From contig JAUWMT010000003.1 of the NCBI GenBank assembly GCA_030613025.1, positions 23,669 through 87,668 of the forward strand: DNA of 64,000 nucleotides, in the 5' to 3' direction. Both the position numbers and the translations under genes were made by a program. The notes beneath the pieces are model-generated. The model saw nothing but the letters and a program-made list of their open reading frames with translations, was not told the origin of the DNA and made no database searches. The DNA comes from Candidatus Cloacimonadota bacterium. Lineage in GTDB: Bacteria; Cloacimonadota; Cloacimonadia; JGIOTU-2. Shown in pieces: positions 8,657 through 18,422 of this stretch (position 1 is its first letter; every line of letters begins with the position of its first letter).

Positions 8657-8685
8657 CTTTGCGAAAGTGAAAAACTTTCGCAAAG
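8657..8685 (-). repeat. Hairpin CTTTGCGAAAG / CTTTCGCAAAG (second copy)
   Basis: A perfect 11-bp inverted repeat identical in both arms to the one at 4668-4697, with a different loop. It lies between the stop of the 8697 gene and the terminator at 8613-8641. Both copies occupy a 3' flank of a minus-strand gene. Confidence 0.7.
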
Positions 8686-8696
8686 GTTTATTAAAT

Positions 8697-9665
8697 CTAT
8701 CTCATCAAAATAACTTGCTTCGTTGCGTAATACTGTCCATTTACCTGTACAGAATACAGGTAAATACCGTTGGATAATGTTTTGCCATGCTCATCTTTAC
8801 CATTCCATTGCATAGAAACAGGAACATCAGCATTAACATGGAGTGAACTAAAAGATTTAACCAGCGCACCCTTTACATCATAAATCGCAACATCGACCAT
8901 TGCTGTTTGAGTAAGCATGAACTCGATCTTCGTTGTCTCATTAAAGGGATTTGGTGAAGCAATTAGATCATACACACGAGGAGGAGTAACGTTTGGATTT
9001 GGATCATTGGTTTCGGGAATGGTTATCATTGCAACTTTATCAAAGTGATGTATTGTACCACTGTAATCTACGCTCTCAAGCCAGTAATAATAAACATCAT
9101 CAACCTGCGGATTAGCGATTACATCTTCATAAATATAGGACTGCATTTGTGTAGTTGTACCGTGACCTTCTATCATGCCGGATACTCTTGTTGCAGAAGT
9201 GAAATCCTCTGCCTGATTACGGTATACGAACCAGCCCATATTATCTGTCTCGGATTGAGTGGTCCAGTAGAGTAAAGGTTTTCCTGCAAGGTATTGAGCA
9301 GTGAAGGTTGAGAGCTCAACGGGGAGGGTGACACCACTATCGGGAATACCATCGCTGTTAGAATCAATAGTGATTGACCATAAGTTAGTAAGATGATCAG
9401 GCCCGCCATCTCCATCAGTATCAGCATTATCTGGTGCTGAGTCACAAGCTCCGTAATTATCGCCACCAGCAATAACACCAACAATTTTCAGTGACGCCCC
9501 TGAAGGAACAGTCCCTGCCCCTAATCCATAAATACTATTCCATGGAATTGCAACCTCAGCAGATGTCGTTCCGCTAATTGTACAGCTACCACTTATAGCA
9601 TCATCTGAAGTATTATCAGTAATAGTCCAAACACCTGGAGTTCCGCTATCCCAACTTGCGATCAT
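8697..9665 (-). pseudogene. Surface-sorted secreted protein, C-terminal portion (gene split by an amber codon)
   Basis: This is the 3' part of a gene that starts at 10037; the two parts share one frame and are separated by TAG at 9684-9686. Residues 1-115 finish a DOMON/CBM9-like beta-sandwich (TSAEVAIPWNSIYGLG, a common ending in these extracellular carbohydrate-related domains). A linker with VTLPVELSTFTAQYL and an Ig-like segment follows. The end is a type IX/FlgD-like sorting domain (MQWNGKDEHGKTLSNGIYLY... VILMR). The ATG at 9665 lacks a visible ribosome site, so independent translation is unlikely. It is a paralogue in style of the genes at 13329 and 27161. Confidence 0.75.
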
Positions 9666-9683
9666 AAGATCAATAGCATCATC

Positions 9684-10037
9684 CTAATTGAAGATTATAT
9701 TTCTAGGATATGCACCTGTATATCCATTATTACTATTAAAATCAGTTTCACCACCAACAATACTCATATCCAAATAAACAATCATTGCATTGCCTGATGC
9801 AGTATATTCTATGCCCACATATAAATTATCAGCATCCCAAGTTAACCACAGATTATTCATTTCGCTTGATGCACCCCATGCAGAATCATCATTGGGATCA
9901 TCTACAATTAATTCATCCGAATCCCAATCACCTGCTGCTATGTTAATAGAACCATCAATAGTAGGTGTGTTATATGTTACACCAAAAAGCAATGATGTAC
10001 AAAACACAAACACTGTAATTAATATTATTTTTTTCAT
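9684..10037 (-). pseudogene. Surface-sorted secreted protein, N-terminal portion (signal peptide and DOMON/CBM9-like start)
   Basis: The 5' part of the same broken gene. A strong AGGAGGT site precedes ATG 10037, and a signal peptide follows (MKKIILITVFVFCTSLLFG). The mature part (TYNTPTIDGSINIAAGDWDS... NNLWLTWDADNLYVGIEY) is the usual beginning of a CBM9/DOMON-like domain, which the 8697-9665 stretch completes after the amber codon. Expected intact length is 446 codons. As read, only a 117-residue secreted fragment without a sorting signal would be made. Confidence 0.78.
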
Positions 10038-10122
10038 CGTACCTCCTAAATATTATTTTAGATTTTTCATAATTTTTTAATTACTATTTAAGAAATTTTT
10101 GTCAAATTTTATTCTAATTTTA

Positions 10123-13100
10123 TCATTTTCTCAATAAATATTCTTGTGTTCCAATTTTATAAAAATAAATTCCTGAACGAACTTCCTTTCCTTTTTCATC
10201 TTTGCAATCCCAAATAATTTCATGAATTTTTAACTTTGAATTTTTAATTTTTAATTTTTTCACAAGTTGACCTTTTACATTATAAATACTAATTTGGGAT
10301 AATTCGAGTGAATTCGTGGTTGCAAAAAAGTGTATTGTTGTTGAAGTTTTGAAGGGATTTGGATAGTTCCAGGTTTCTAATCCTACATTATTATTCTGGG
10401 GGTGAATTGAGACGATAGGAATTTGGTAGGTGAAGTATTCATCAAAACCGATGTTGCCATCTACGTTTCCTGAGGGAAGTTGCCCAACCAAAGTTCCACT
10501 ATCACTGGTTTCATATTCACCAATTGCGATAAAGAAGCTGTCCACTTCTCCAAGCTCAGAATCAATCGAGAAATATCCTTCGAGTACAGTATTGAGTGCT
10601 GCTCCAGTAGTTCCTTCATTATCAAACCATGCATGGTAGCCGTTCGAACCTTCCTGGGCAAGAAATAGATCCCACTGGGCTACCTGTCCTGCTTTTGCCC
10701 ACGGTGCTGCGGTCATTTGTGTAAGTTCACTGGAAATGAGCATAAACAGATCAGTTGTACTTCCTGCAGGGGTGCATGCAACGTAGCACCAATCTTCATC
10801 AACTGCTGCCCAGAGCTCGATTTCTGAGGAAAAAGCAACAAGCTCTGCCTGAGCATCGACAACGCCGTTCATAATAAAAGGAACACTTGCTCCTTGCACC
10901 TGCACATGCCAGTCCTGCCCATTGTTATTATCCCAGTTGCCCTGTCCGTCATGGAAACAGAAATCAACTACTGTAGTACCGCTTTCAATTGTGAAGGTAA
11001 ACACCCAAACTGAATCCTGCGCATTGAAGGTCATTGCAAAATCATCCACATTCTGCCAGCAATTCATACCTTTATGAATTTGTAATTGAGTCACATCATA
11101 CAAAGGTCCTTCCGCTCCATAGGTAATGTTGAGCTCATCTCCGACTTCCGACTCTTCCGGACTCCACTGTACATAGTCCTGCACAGAGACACCGCCTGAA
11201 CCAACATATACATGCTGGATCGGAGACTTCTTCACATTGCTATGGTTGTCTTCAGCTTGGACATAATAATCAATCAAACAGTCTGAATACCCTGCAATTT
11301 CTGCATAGTATTCATCAGCAATATAGTCCGGAAGTACAAAGAAATCAATTGCAGGATTGCCTGTTACATTACCTGTGGGAAAATCTCTCACAGACATTAT
11401 TATTGAATTCCACGAGCCCACTTCCGAACCGCCTGCATAGGTTTCATTATCATAAGAAGTTAGAGAATTTTCTCCGTCATTATCAATACGGAATTTTAAT
11501 TCAACTGATGAGAGTCCGGACACATCATACACAAAAGTCCATACATGGAAATCGCTTGAATTTTGATGAGTTTGATAGCCATATATCGGACCAAAACCTT
11601 CTCCGCCGGGATTGTAAGGAAATCTTTGAGGAATGAAAATTGTGGGTGCAACATCGTCTTCACCCGGATTGGCATCAATTTCATAATCTGCATACTCTAC
11701 TGCGTTGTTGCATGCAATGGTCTGCTTCACTTCCATATCCAGCGAAGTGCCGTAATACATATATCCACTTGTAAGAGAAGGCAGGAAGAAATGCCATGCC
11801 AGTTCTGCATTATTTGCACTTGCATTCGGATACACGATCTTGCTAATATCAACTGAGCCAATTAGCTCTTCTGCTGTTTCCACCCTGTTCTGAGCCGCGG
11901 TTATCACTGCCCAATTGCGCACATCCTCGGTCCAACCATAAGGATCGAACCGATAATTTCCATTATACATAGGCCATATCCAGTTTATGAACTGCGGATG
12001 CCCCCAATCATTGGCGGCGTTCACCCAGCTTCCGTCTTCCACATGCACGATGTCGTTTGAAGGAACGGGATTGTTATCAAGAAATTGCTGAACTGTCGAG
12101 GGAATGTATCCCTGCGATGCTGCTGCGTTTGCAAAATTCGGCACTGAATTCATATAGTAATCGTATCCGCCACCCCATGCATTATCGCCGTCATGTGCAA
12201 GGAGTACGATGCTCGGATGTGAAGGGTCATTATAGGGTGCAATATGAGAATCGATCTCGCCGGTTCCCATTGAAGAATAGCCGTTCATATAGCTGAGAAG
12301 ATCGCACATAGGCACGACATTGATAGTATATACCTGTTCGGTTTCAGGATCGACATACTGAGCTTTGTGTGCCTGATAACAGAATGGTGCAGCAAAAGTG
12401 CCACCTCTGCCATCGATCTGACCACTCCACCAATTGCTTCCGACAGGTCCGAGAATATCTGCCGGATTGGGTGGATCAATATTACATCCCGAAGTTCCAT
12501 AACTAAGCGGGTAATCCTGGCAAGTCCGTGCAAGATGGCTGTTCGCGATAACCGACCATTCGAGTCCTTCCTCCGCAAGCGTTTGAATAATTCTCTCAGA
12601 GAAAGAGCATTCTGCAGGCCAGAATCCTTTTGAATATACCGGGTCATTTCCGAAGAATTGTGAGTAAATATAGCGGTGAGCTTGAATTTCTTTATGCAGT
12701 GCGTTCTCATCGATGAGCGGTGCAAGTGCATGATGAAAGGTGAAGGCAGTAATATCCATTCGAGGATTCCCGCCTGATGTCTGCCATGAACGAGCAGTCT
12801 GGAAATTGCCCTGCCATCCGGAGTTGTATCCCCATTGGACGGCTTCTGCCAAACTTTGCACATTTTCAATAAGGCAGCCGGAATAGTTCACTTGTGCTCC
12901 TGCGTCTGCATGGACGAGGAGGGTTTGCACTGCGTCTTTTGGGCGCCATTGATACGCGGCAACTCTGTCATCCTTGTTGAATATATCCTCAAGATCATTC
13001 AAGGGATGCTGAAGCCCGTCGGAATACCAGTTGCCATTGTTCTGCTTTAGCCATTGGGACTCCCGGCAGGTTTGGTAACGGTACGTATTCCATGTGCCTT

Positions 13101-13215
13101 TGTCGGGCCAGTAGATCGGTTGCTGAAGGTGCCATAGATAGGTAGTATGTACCGGAGCGGATACCCCGGTGTTTGATATAATGAGCAGCAGTACAAAGAG
13201 AATCGTTTTTTTCAT
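10123..13215 (-). CDS. Secreted GH57-like alpha-glucan hydrolase with C-terminal sorting domain
   Basis: A 1030-residue protein with a signal peptide (1-19). The catalytic domain resembles family GH57: YLWHLQQPIYWPD (about 26-38), KGFWPAECSFSERI with Glu202 as likely nucleophile, and VLLAHDGDNAWGGGYDYY (about 337-354) with the candidate acid/base Asp. The middle region (about 530-680, APTIFIPQRFPYNPGG) and the part from about 690 are beta-rich modules of uncertain family. The last about 80 residues are a sorting domain (SIYNVKGQLVKKL...SGIYFYKI). A GAGAGGA site precedes the start. Probable role: cell-surface breakdown of starch or glycogen. GH57 membership is from motifs; substrate specificity is not visible. 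Confidence 0.85.
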   Translation of the reverse strand: MKKTILFVLLLIISNTGVSAPVHTTYLWHLQQPIYWPDKGTWNTYRYQTCRESQWLKQNNGNWYSDGLQHPLNDLEDIFNKDDRVAAYQWRPKDAVQTLLVHADAGAQVNYSGCLIENVQSLAEAVQWGYNSGWQGNFQTARSWQTSGGNPRMDITAFTFHHALAPLIDENALHKEIQAHRYIYSQFFGNDPVYSKGFWPAECSFSERIIQTLAEEGLEWSVIANSHLARTCQDYPLSYGTSGCNIDPPNPADILGPVGSNWWSGQIDGRGGTFAAPFCYQAHKAQYVDPETEQVYTINVVPMCDLLSYMNGYSSMGTGEIDSHIAPYNDPSHPSIVLLAHDGDNAWGGGYDYYMNSVPNFANAAASQGYIPSTVQQFLDNNPVPSNDIVHVEDGSWVNAANDWGHPQFINWIWPMYNGNYRFDPYGWTEDVRNWAVITAAQNRVETAEELIGSVDISKIVYPNASANNAELAWHFFLPSLTSGYMYYGTSLDMEVKQTIACNNAVEYADYEIDANPGEDDVAPTIFIPQRFPYNPGGEGFGPIYGYQTHQNSSDFHVWTFVYDVSGLSSVELKFRIDNDGENSLTSYDNETYAGGSEVGSWNSIIMSVRDFPTGNVTGNPAIDFFVLPDYIADEYYAEIAGYSDCLIDYYVQAEDNHSNVKKSPIQHVYVGSGGVSVQDYVQWSPEESEVGDELNITYGAEGPLYDVTQLQIHKGMNCWQNVDDFAMTFNAQDSVWVFTFTIESGTTVVDFCFHDGQGNWDNNNGQDWHVQVQGASVPFIMNGVVDAQAELVAFSSEIELWAAVDEDWCYVACTPAGSTTDLFMLISSELTQMTAAPWAKAGQVAQWDLFLAQEGSNGYHAWFDNEGTTGAALNTVLEGYFSIDSELGEVDSFFIAIGEYETSDSGTLVGQLPSGNVDGNIGFDEYFTYQIPIVSIHPQNNNVGLETWNYPNPFKTSTTIHFFATTNSLELSQISIYNVKGQLVKKLKIKNSKLKIHEIIWDCKDEKGKEVRSGIYFYKIGTQEYLLRK

Positions 13216-13237
13216 TTTAAATCCTCTCCCTTTGATT

Positions 13238-13260
13238 CCCTCTCCTTGCGAAGGAGAGGG
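13238..13260. repeat. Palindromic repeat CCCTCTCCTT-GCG-AAGGAGAGGG
   Basis: A perfect 10-bp inverted repeat with a 3-base loop, followed by TTAGGGTGAGGTG. It lies 23 bases ahead of the GH57-like start and resembles the elements at about 8505 and 45165. It could shape the leader of the 10123-13215 transcript. Confidence 0.7.
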
Positions 13261-13284
13261 TTAGGGTGAGGTGAAAAATCAAAC

Positions 13285-13311
13285 CCGGCTACCACACTAT
13301 GTGATAGCCAG
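13285..13311 (-). terminator. Terminator-like hairpin after the 13329 gene
   Basis: An imperfect 12-bp stem (13285-13296 with 13300-13311) with a 3-base loop. On the minus strand it is followed by GTTTGATTTTT. It separates the 13329-14708 gene from the GH57-like gene. Confidence 0.6.
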
Positions 13312-13328
13312 GTCTGTTTGTATAATCA

Positions 13329-14708
13329 TCAGTCGATCATTAATTTTTTGGTTTCTTGATAATCTTCGGTCTTGAGCTGATAGAAATAAATACCGCGTCC
13401 AAAATTCTCAGTATTCCATTCAACTGTGTAATTATTCACCACACGATCATCATTGACCACTTCTGCCACACGCTGTCCAAGCACATTATAAATATTCAAC
13501 TGCACAGGACGAACTGTTCCTTCCATTCCGCCAAGACAGAAATTGAATGTGACAGACTGTCCCATTCTTGCAGGATTCGGAAAACTTGGAAGCAAGTTTG
13601 AGTTTATAATATTCATCTCACCATTCTGATCAACATCGATAGGTGTAAACTCGATCGAGCCGTAAAGATCATTCGTTCCACCAAAGTTCACCACTTCAAG
13701 CCAGTAATAGTAGGTTGTATAATAAGGATCAGCACTGAGATCAGTAAATTCGTATGTATGAGGAGTGGTAGTGGTTCCATGTCCGGGGATAATGGAAGTA
13801 TTTACTTTTTGAACAGTTGAGAAATCATCCTCTTCGGAACGGAAAATGTTATAGCCAATAACATCTGTCTCTGTAGCGGTCTGCCATGAAACAGTTACAA
13901 ATTCATTCACATATACTGCAGTGAATGCAGAAAGTTCGACAGGAAGAGTGTAATATGATGAATGATATGGACCGCCACTCAAAGTTGAATAATCGGGATT
14001 ATTACCAAGATCTCCTGAAGGAGGGGTACCTGGTGCACAATCCTGACAGAACCATCCAGTATTACTGACAACCATTCCAAAAGCAGCCAATGTTCCAGAT
14101 GAAGTAACACCTAACTCAGCAAAAGGAATTGCAAACTCAACACCATGATCTCCGGTGTTATCATTATTTACAGCAAAGGCAACTGAATTTTCACTAAATA
14201 TACCAGCAGGAGATGGTCCAGTAGCTGACGTACCAACCTGATCACATGTGCCGATGTATGATGGAAACCCTACACCTGCATTAAATACTAATGCATCAAA
14301 ATAAACATTTGTTGCTCCACCTCCAGTATTCCAGGCAAACATATAGTCTACTTCAAAATCTGCTTTATAATCATTATTACCAGTATCACCCATATAACTA
14401 CCTGCACTGGCTGTTCCTCCAAGAGAAGTTCCTGCGGGCATTCCAGTTAATTGGTTGAATCCAAGCCATAAACCAAAAGCATTAGAACTACCTGTACAAA
14501 GATTGCCAACTAAACCAATGTACAATACATTAGCTACTACGTCAGGATAATAAACAATTTTATCAATGTTCATACCCCAAGTACCTAATCCATTTCCCGT
14601 AGCTATTTGCACATATTCAGCATCGCTCATATCGCCATCGATTGTTGGTGCTCCATATGCAAATGAAGCAATGAATAATAACACAACTAAAACACTAATT
14701 TTTTTCAT
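13329..14708 (-). CDS. Secreted DOMON/CBM9-like protein with type IX-style sorting domain
   Basis: 459 residues with a signal peptide (ending SFAYG|AP). The mature start PTIDGDMSDAEYVQIATGNG and the strand pattern to about residue 225 (VEFAIPFAELGV) match the CBM9/DOMON-like beta-sandwich seen in neighbouring proteins. A short PVELSAFTAVYVNEFVTVSW link leads into an Fn3/Ig-like segment with a VNFGGTND turn. The C-terminus is a sorting domain (LNIYNVLGQRVAEV... GRGIYFYQLKTEDYQETKKLMID). A TAAGGAG site sits ahead of the ATG. No catalytic residues are seen; a surface binding role in the glucan locus is the simplest idea. Confidence 0.85.
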   Translation of the reverse strand: MKKISVLVVLLFIASFAYGAPTIDGDMSDAEYVQIATGNGLGTWGMNIDKIVYYPDVVANVLYIGLVGNLCTGSSNAFGLWLGFNQLTGMPAGTSLGGTASAGSYMGDTGNNDYKADFEVDYMFAWNTGGGATNVYFDALVFNAGVGFPSYIGTCDQVGTSATGPSPAGIFSENSVAFAVNNDNTGDHGVEFAIPFAELGVTSSGTLAAFGMVVSNTGWFCQDCAPGTPPSGDLGNNPDYSTLSGGPYHSSYYTLPVELSAFTAVYVNEFVTVSWQTATETDVIGYNIFRSEEDDFSTVQKVNTSIIPGHGTTTTPHTYEFTDLSADPYYTTYYYWLEVVNFGGTNDLYGSIEFTPIDVDQNGEMNIINSNLLPSFPNPARMGQSVTFNFCLGGMEGTVRPVQLNIYNVLGQRVAEVVNDDRVVNNYTVEWNTENFGRGIYFYQLKTEDYQETKKLMID

Positions 14709-14809
14709 CTTAATTCTCCTTAAAGTTTTTTTTGTGGGTTAACAAATTTGAATCACAAACCTTCCAAAGAAATTAACATTCCTATCTACCTATCTAAGAT
14801 ATTTCCAGT

Positions 14810-17800
14810 TTATTTATGTAAATACACTACCTTCTCGGTACAATATTCTGAAGAAGTGGAAAGTTGAATGAGATATACACCGGAAGTTATTTTTCTGCCC
14901 ATAAGATCGCAACCGTTCCAGGTAAGTGAATGTGATCCCTGTCTGAGTTCATTTTCTACCAGAGTACTTATTCTCTGTCCTTTTATATTAAATATTTCAA
15001 TACTTACTTTTGAGGGCTGGCGCACATAGTAACCGATAACGAGCTGTTCATAGAATGGTGAGGGATGTGGAGATGAAAGGGTAAGATTGACTTCCTCTTG
15101 AGGATACTCCGACTCATCGACCGACACGCCTGCAACTTCCGCCCAGACGAAATTTTGTGACATATCATAATGAAAATATACATCGCTGTTCGCAATCAGA
15201 CTCAAAAAGAGATTTTCCCCTGTAGTATTTTGATCCCAGTTGTTATTGAGCACGATCTTGTATTCATATTCACCTGATGGGATCGCACCAAAGAAAGTGT
15301 AGATGCCATCAAAGGCAGCAGCATCACCATCAATACCCTCATCGTTCATTTGTGTAAGAGTGGTTTCCTGATTCCAGTCAATCCCACCGATCTCAGAGAG
15401 AAAATCTCCTACAACCAGAGGAGGATTAGGACTATGAAAAACATACTCGTCATAATTCTTTTCTCCCACCATAATACCACAGTTCGCATAGATGGTTACC
15501 ACGGAAGCATCTCCAAGGACAAAGGATTGATTTTCGCCGGGCCAGTCATTGCCATCCCAGCTATTGCTTTCTATGACTTTATAATTGTATGAACCTGCAG
15601 GAAGCGACAGAACCGCCTGCCACACACCATTATCCATGAGCATCAGATCGTAATCATGATTGCTAGGAGTCCAGCTATTCATACTGCCAACAATATGGGG
15701 AATGATTATTTCTGTGACTGTGGCAGTATCATAATCTGGATCAATGACATTGCCATGCAGATCTTCTATATTTGACACAACCACGTCGCCAAAATCTCCA
15801 GTCAGGAAGGTTTCATTTATTGTGATTGTAACTTTTCTAATATGTGACAGCTTTATATTATCAATTGAATAGGAACCCGTGAAATTTTCAAATGAGTAAT
15901 TGGCTACATTGACTGCACTTGTTTCTTCGACTGGTTCGTTATATATGATTTGCAACTTATTATCGCTTACAAGGTATGCTTCTCCATTCACGATGCGCGG
16001 AGCATAGGTATCCTGAAGCTCATCAGCAAGGTCGTCCAGTTCAACTACTTTATTATTATTAACATCATATGGCTCGCTCGTAAATCCTGCAAACAGGTAT
16101 ATCACAAAGCTGCCCTGCCCTCTTATTTCATCACCTTTAACAAGGGTGCCTTCAAACTCAGTATTGAATTCTGCGCCAGCATCTCCGAGAACTATCGCAG
16201 CAGTTGCGCCTGATGAGGAATTTCTCTGTCCGCAGTATTCACCCCAGTCACCCCACATTCTCTGCAGATTGGATTTTCCTGACCATATCAGATCGAGCAG
16301 ATCGGGCGACCAGCCGGATTTTATATATCCTGTTTCGTAGCCAAAATTGTACTCAACTGTTAGATGTGAATCACCAGTTTGAAGAGAAACAACTTTGCTT
16401 ACTTCATTCTTCATCAATGTCGCCTGCACGCTATCACCAGTTCCTGTATTCACAACCATTGCATAGAGATCATGCTGATAATTTGGAGAGACTTCGGACA
16501 GTGCTGCAACGTGATTATTCGAACTTTCATTATAATCACCGTCAGTTTCAGACCAATATGCCACATCCGAGCCGACGATAGAATAACAATTGCCGTAACC
16601 ATCTTTGACGAAGATCCAGTTTGCCTTTCCACCTATAGTTTCGAACACATAAAATGCCACATCATTATACATGATAAGCTCGTCAACACCATCCCGATCT
16701 ATATCAGACAAATAGGATGCAGTGGTTTCTGTGTAGTCGCCATTCGCCCATCTGGATGCTTCTGCATAGACATTTGCATTTTTCATGTGAGCTGAGTAAC
16801 GGTGTTCCCAATCAGCTATCTCACCGCTTGTATGCCAGCCGGTTTCATGAAGATTTATCATAAGCGTGTACCAGGCAAGTTGAGAAAGTCCGTTATCGGG
16901 ACATGTTATGATATTGTTATATACATCATTCCATACATACCCGTAGGTCCATTTTGGCGAATGATAATCCGAATGAGATTCAGCAGCAGCCCAATTTATA
17001 TACCAACTGTTATTACTTCCTCCGTAACCGTCGCCACCGCCAAGGAGTCCATAGGTGCCTGGGGTAATATCAAAGCTAATTCCATTGAAGTCAGTATTTG
17101 CCAATGCGTCATCGAGCTTCCATACATTGATTGCATTATCATGGCAGTACCAGAGTACGCTTTCATAATTATCCAGAAAGAAGGTATTATGATGCTCGTT
17201 CATTTCAGCTGCAACTTCCCAGTCCGTTCCGTACACAGCAAGTTCGTACTGCCCCTGGGAGCTGATATAATTCTTTGCACCATTAGCATCATAGTGCATT
17301 TTGCCGACGAATTCATTATCAATTGGAATTACGCGCAAGTTAATGCTGCTTCCACTACTCATCCAATGAATTTTATTTTTATTAACATTCCAGCAGTGTG
17401 GACTGTCATCGAGAATAACTGCATCGACATCGTACTGTTCCCAGTTATCTCCAAGCCAGTCGATCACACCTGCTTCGGGATATTGTCCGGGATTGAGCCA
17501 TACACGTTCGGGAATCCAGGCAACATGCGGAATATAATTATAGCGGTAATCTACCATATCGCATTCGATATTCACTGACCAGTTATTCATATCATTCTGC
17601 ATAAAAGGCATAATGTGCTGTCCGAGCGCTGAGGTAAGCATTGCCACCCATCCTTCTGAAGCGCCGGTTTCCAACCAGTCATTGAATTCCGGATTATGCC
17701 ATTCCGCAGCAGGCATGAGTGTTCCGGACATGTGAAAATTGCCGGGAATATTTGTCGCCTCATGCACTTCGAGCACTTCGTCAAAACCACTTGTTTCCTG

Positions 17801-18397
17801 GGGATCCTGTCCGTAAAAGACTTCAGTATAGGTCAATCCCTGATTGCCGTGATGTACAAAAGCACAGTTACCTCCACGATACTGAGTGTTTCCTTTACTG
17901 ATAAAACTATCTACAAGAATATCATCAATAAGAATATCAACTTTGTAGGTGAGCTGCTCTTTGGAAAATTTATGTATGAAGGGTGTTGAGCACTCTGCCA
18001 AATTGAATGTGGGTGTTCGAAGTATCTTTTCACCTCCGGTTTTCTCAAGAAGAGATTTCAGGGGAAATGTATGCTGACAGATTACCTTATTCTCTTTACC
18101 TGCAAACAAACTTATTCTTGCAAAAATATCCTTATCCAAAAAATTATCTTTTACTACCTGATTGTGCGAGCGCTGTACCATATCATCAAAAGTGATGCGT
18201 ATAAAGAGAATTTCATTTTCGATACGGGAAAAAACAGAAGTTATATCTCCGCAGGATGCTGCACAGTCACCGACTTCATCAAAGCCGATAAAATCTTCTT
18301 TTTGCCAGACGGAAACATCTCCGGTTATGTCAAATGCGTATGCATTGATGGCGACAAGAAGAAAAACCATCAACACTGCTGATAATTTTCTATTCAT
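14810..18397 (-). CDS. Very large secreted GH57-like protein with E-set starch-binding-type modules and sorting domain
   Basis: 1195 residues; signal peptide 1-21. Residues about 22-170 form an N-terminal domain of unknown type. About 172-640 resemble a GH57 or related barrel: NCAFVHHGNQGLTY, FHMSGTLMPAAEW, and AWIPERVWLNP with Glu297 in the position of the GH57 nucleophile (the family often has WLAERVW). Residues about 800-890 look like an Ig/E-set domain, about 930-1010 like a glycogen/starch-binding E-set (VGSMNSWTPSNHDYDL; PAGSYNYKVIES), and another lies at about 1015-1100. The sorting domain closes it (SIEIFNIKGQRISTLV...SGVYLIQL). It is likely a surface alpha-glucan enzyme; GH57 assignment is less secure than for its neighbour. 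Confidence 0.82.
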   Translation of the reverse strand: MNRKLSAVLMVFLLVAINAYAFDITGDVSVWQKEDFIGFDEVGDCAASCGDITSVFSRIENEILFIRITFDDMVQRSHNQVVKDNFLDKDIFARISLFAGKENKVICQHTFPLKSLLEKTGGEKILRTPTFNLAECSTPFIHKFSKEQLTYKVDILIDDILVDSFISKGNTQYRGGNCAFVHHGNQGLTYTEVFYGQDPQETSGFDEVLEVHEATNIPGNFHMSGTLMPAAEWHNPEFNDWLETGASEGWVAMLTSALGQHIMPFMQNDMNNWSVNIECDMVDYRYNYIPHVAWIPERVWLNPGQYPEAGVIDWLGDNWEQYDVDAVILDDSPHCWNVNKNKIHWMSSGSSINLRVIPIDNEFVGKMHYDANGAKNYISSQGQYELAVYGTDWEVAAEMNEHHNTFFLDNYESVLWYCHDNAINVWKLDDALANTDFNGISFDITPGTYGLLGGGDGYGGSNNSWYINWAAAESHSDYHSPKWTYGYVWNDVYNNIITCPDNGLSQLAWYTLMINLHETGWHTSGEIADWEHRYSAHMKNANVYAEASRWANGDYTETTASYLSDIDRDGVDELIMYNDVAFYVFETIGGKANWIFVKDGYGNCYSIVGSDVAYWSETDGDYNESSNNHVAALSEVSPNYQHDLYAMVVNTGTGDSVQATLMKNEVSKVVSLQTGDSHLTVEYNFGYETGYIKSGWSPDLLDLIWSGKSNLQRMWGDWGEYCGQRNSSSGATAAIVLGDAGAEFNTEFEGTLVKGDEIRGQGSFVIYLFAGFTSEPYDVNNNKVVELDDLADELQDTYAPRIVNGEAYLVSDNKLQIIYNEPVEETSAVNVANYSFENFTGSYSIDNIKLSHIRKVTITINETFLTGDFGDVVVSNIEDLHGNVIDPDYDTATVTEIIIPHIVGSMNSWTPSNHDYDLMLMDNGVWQAVLSLPAGSYNYKVIESNSWDGNDWPGENQSFVLGDASVVTIYANCGIMVGEKNYDEYVFHSPNPPLVVGDFLSEIGGIDWNQETTLTQMNDEGIDGDAAAFDGIYTFFGAIPSGEYEYKIVLNNNWDQNTTGENLFLSLIANSDVYFHYDMSQNFVWAEVAGVSVDESEYPQEEVNLTLSSPHPSPFYEQLVIGYYVRQPSKVSIEIFNIKGQRISTLVENELRQGSHSLTWNGCDLMGRKITSGVYLIQLSTSSEYCTEKVVYLHK

Positions 18398-18422
18398 CGT
18401 TACCCCATTTCTCAGGAAAGAT

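Noticed and set aside
7743..9686. Possible amber (TAG) recoding, since two genes have in-frame TAG
   Set aside because: TAG is used as the genuine stop in many other genes here (for example after the conserved MR ends of sorting domains at 8697, 29020 and 34109, and at 2525 and 3300), so the two internal TAG codons are more simply nonsense mutations.
16802..17578. 258-residue plus-strand open frame inside the large GH57-like gene
   Set aside because: It is antisense to a well-supported minus-strand enzyme gene, has no ribosome site and an Ile/Cys-rich composition typical of a reverse-frame shadow.
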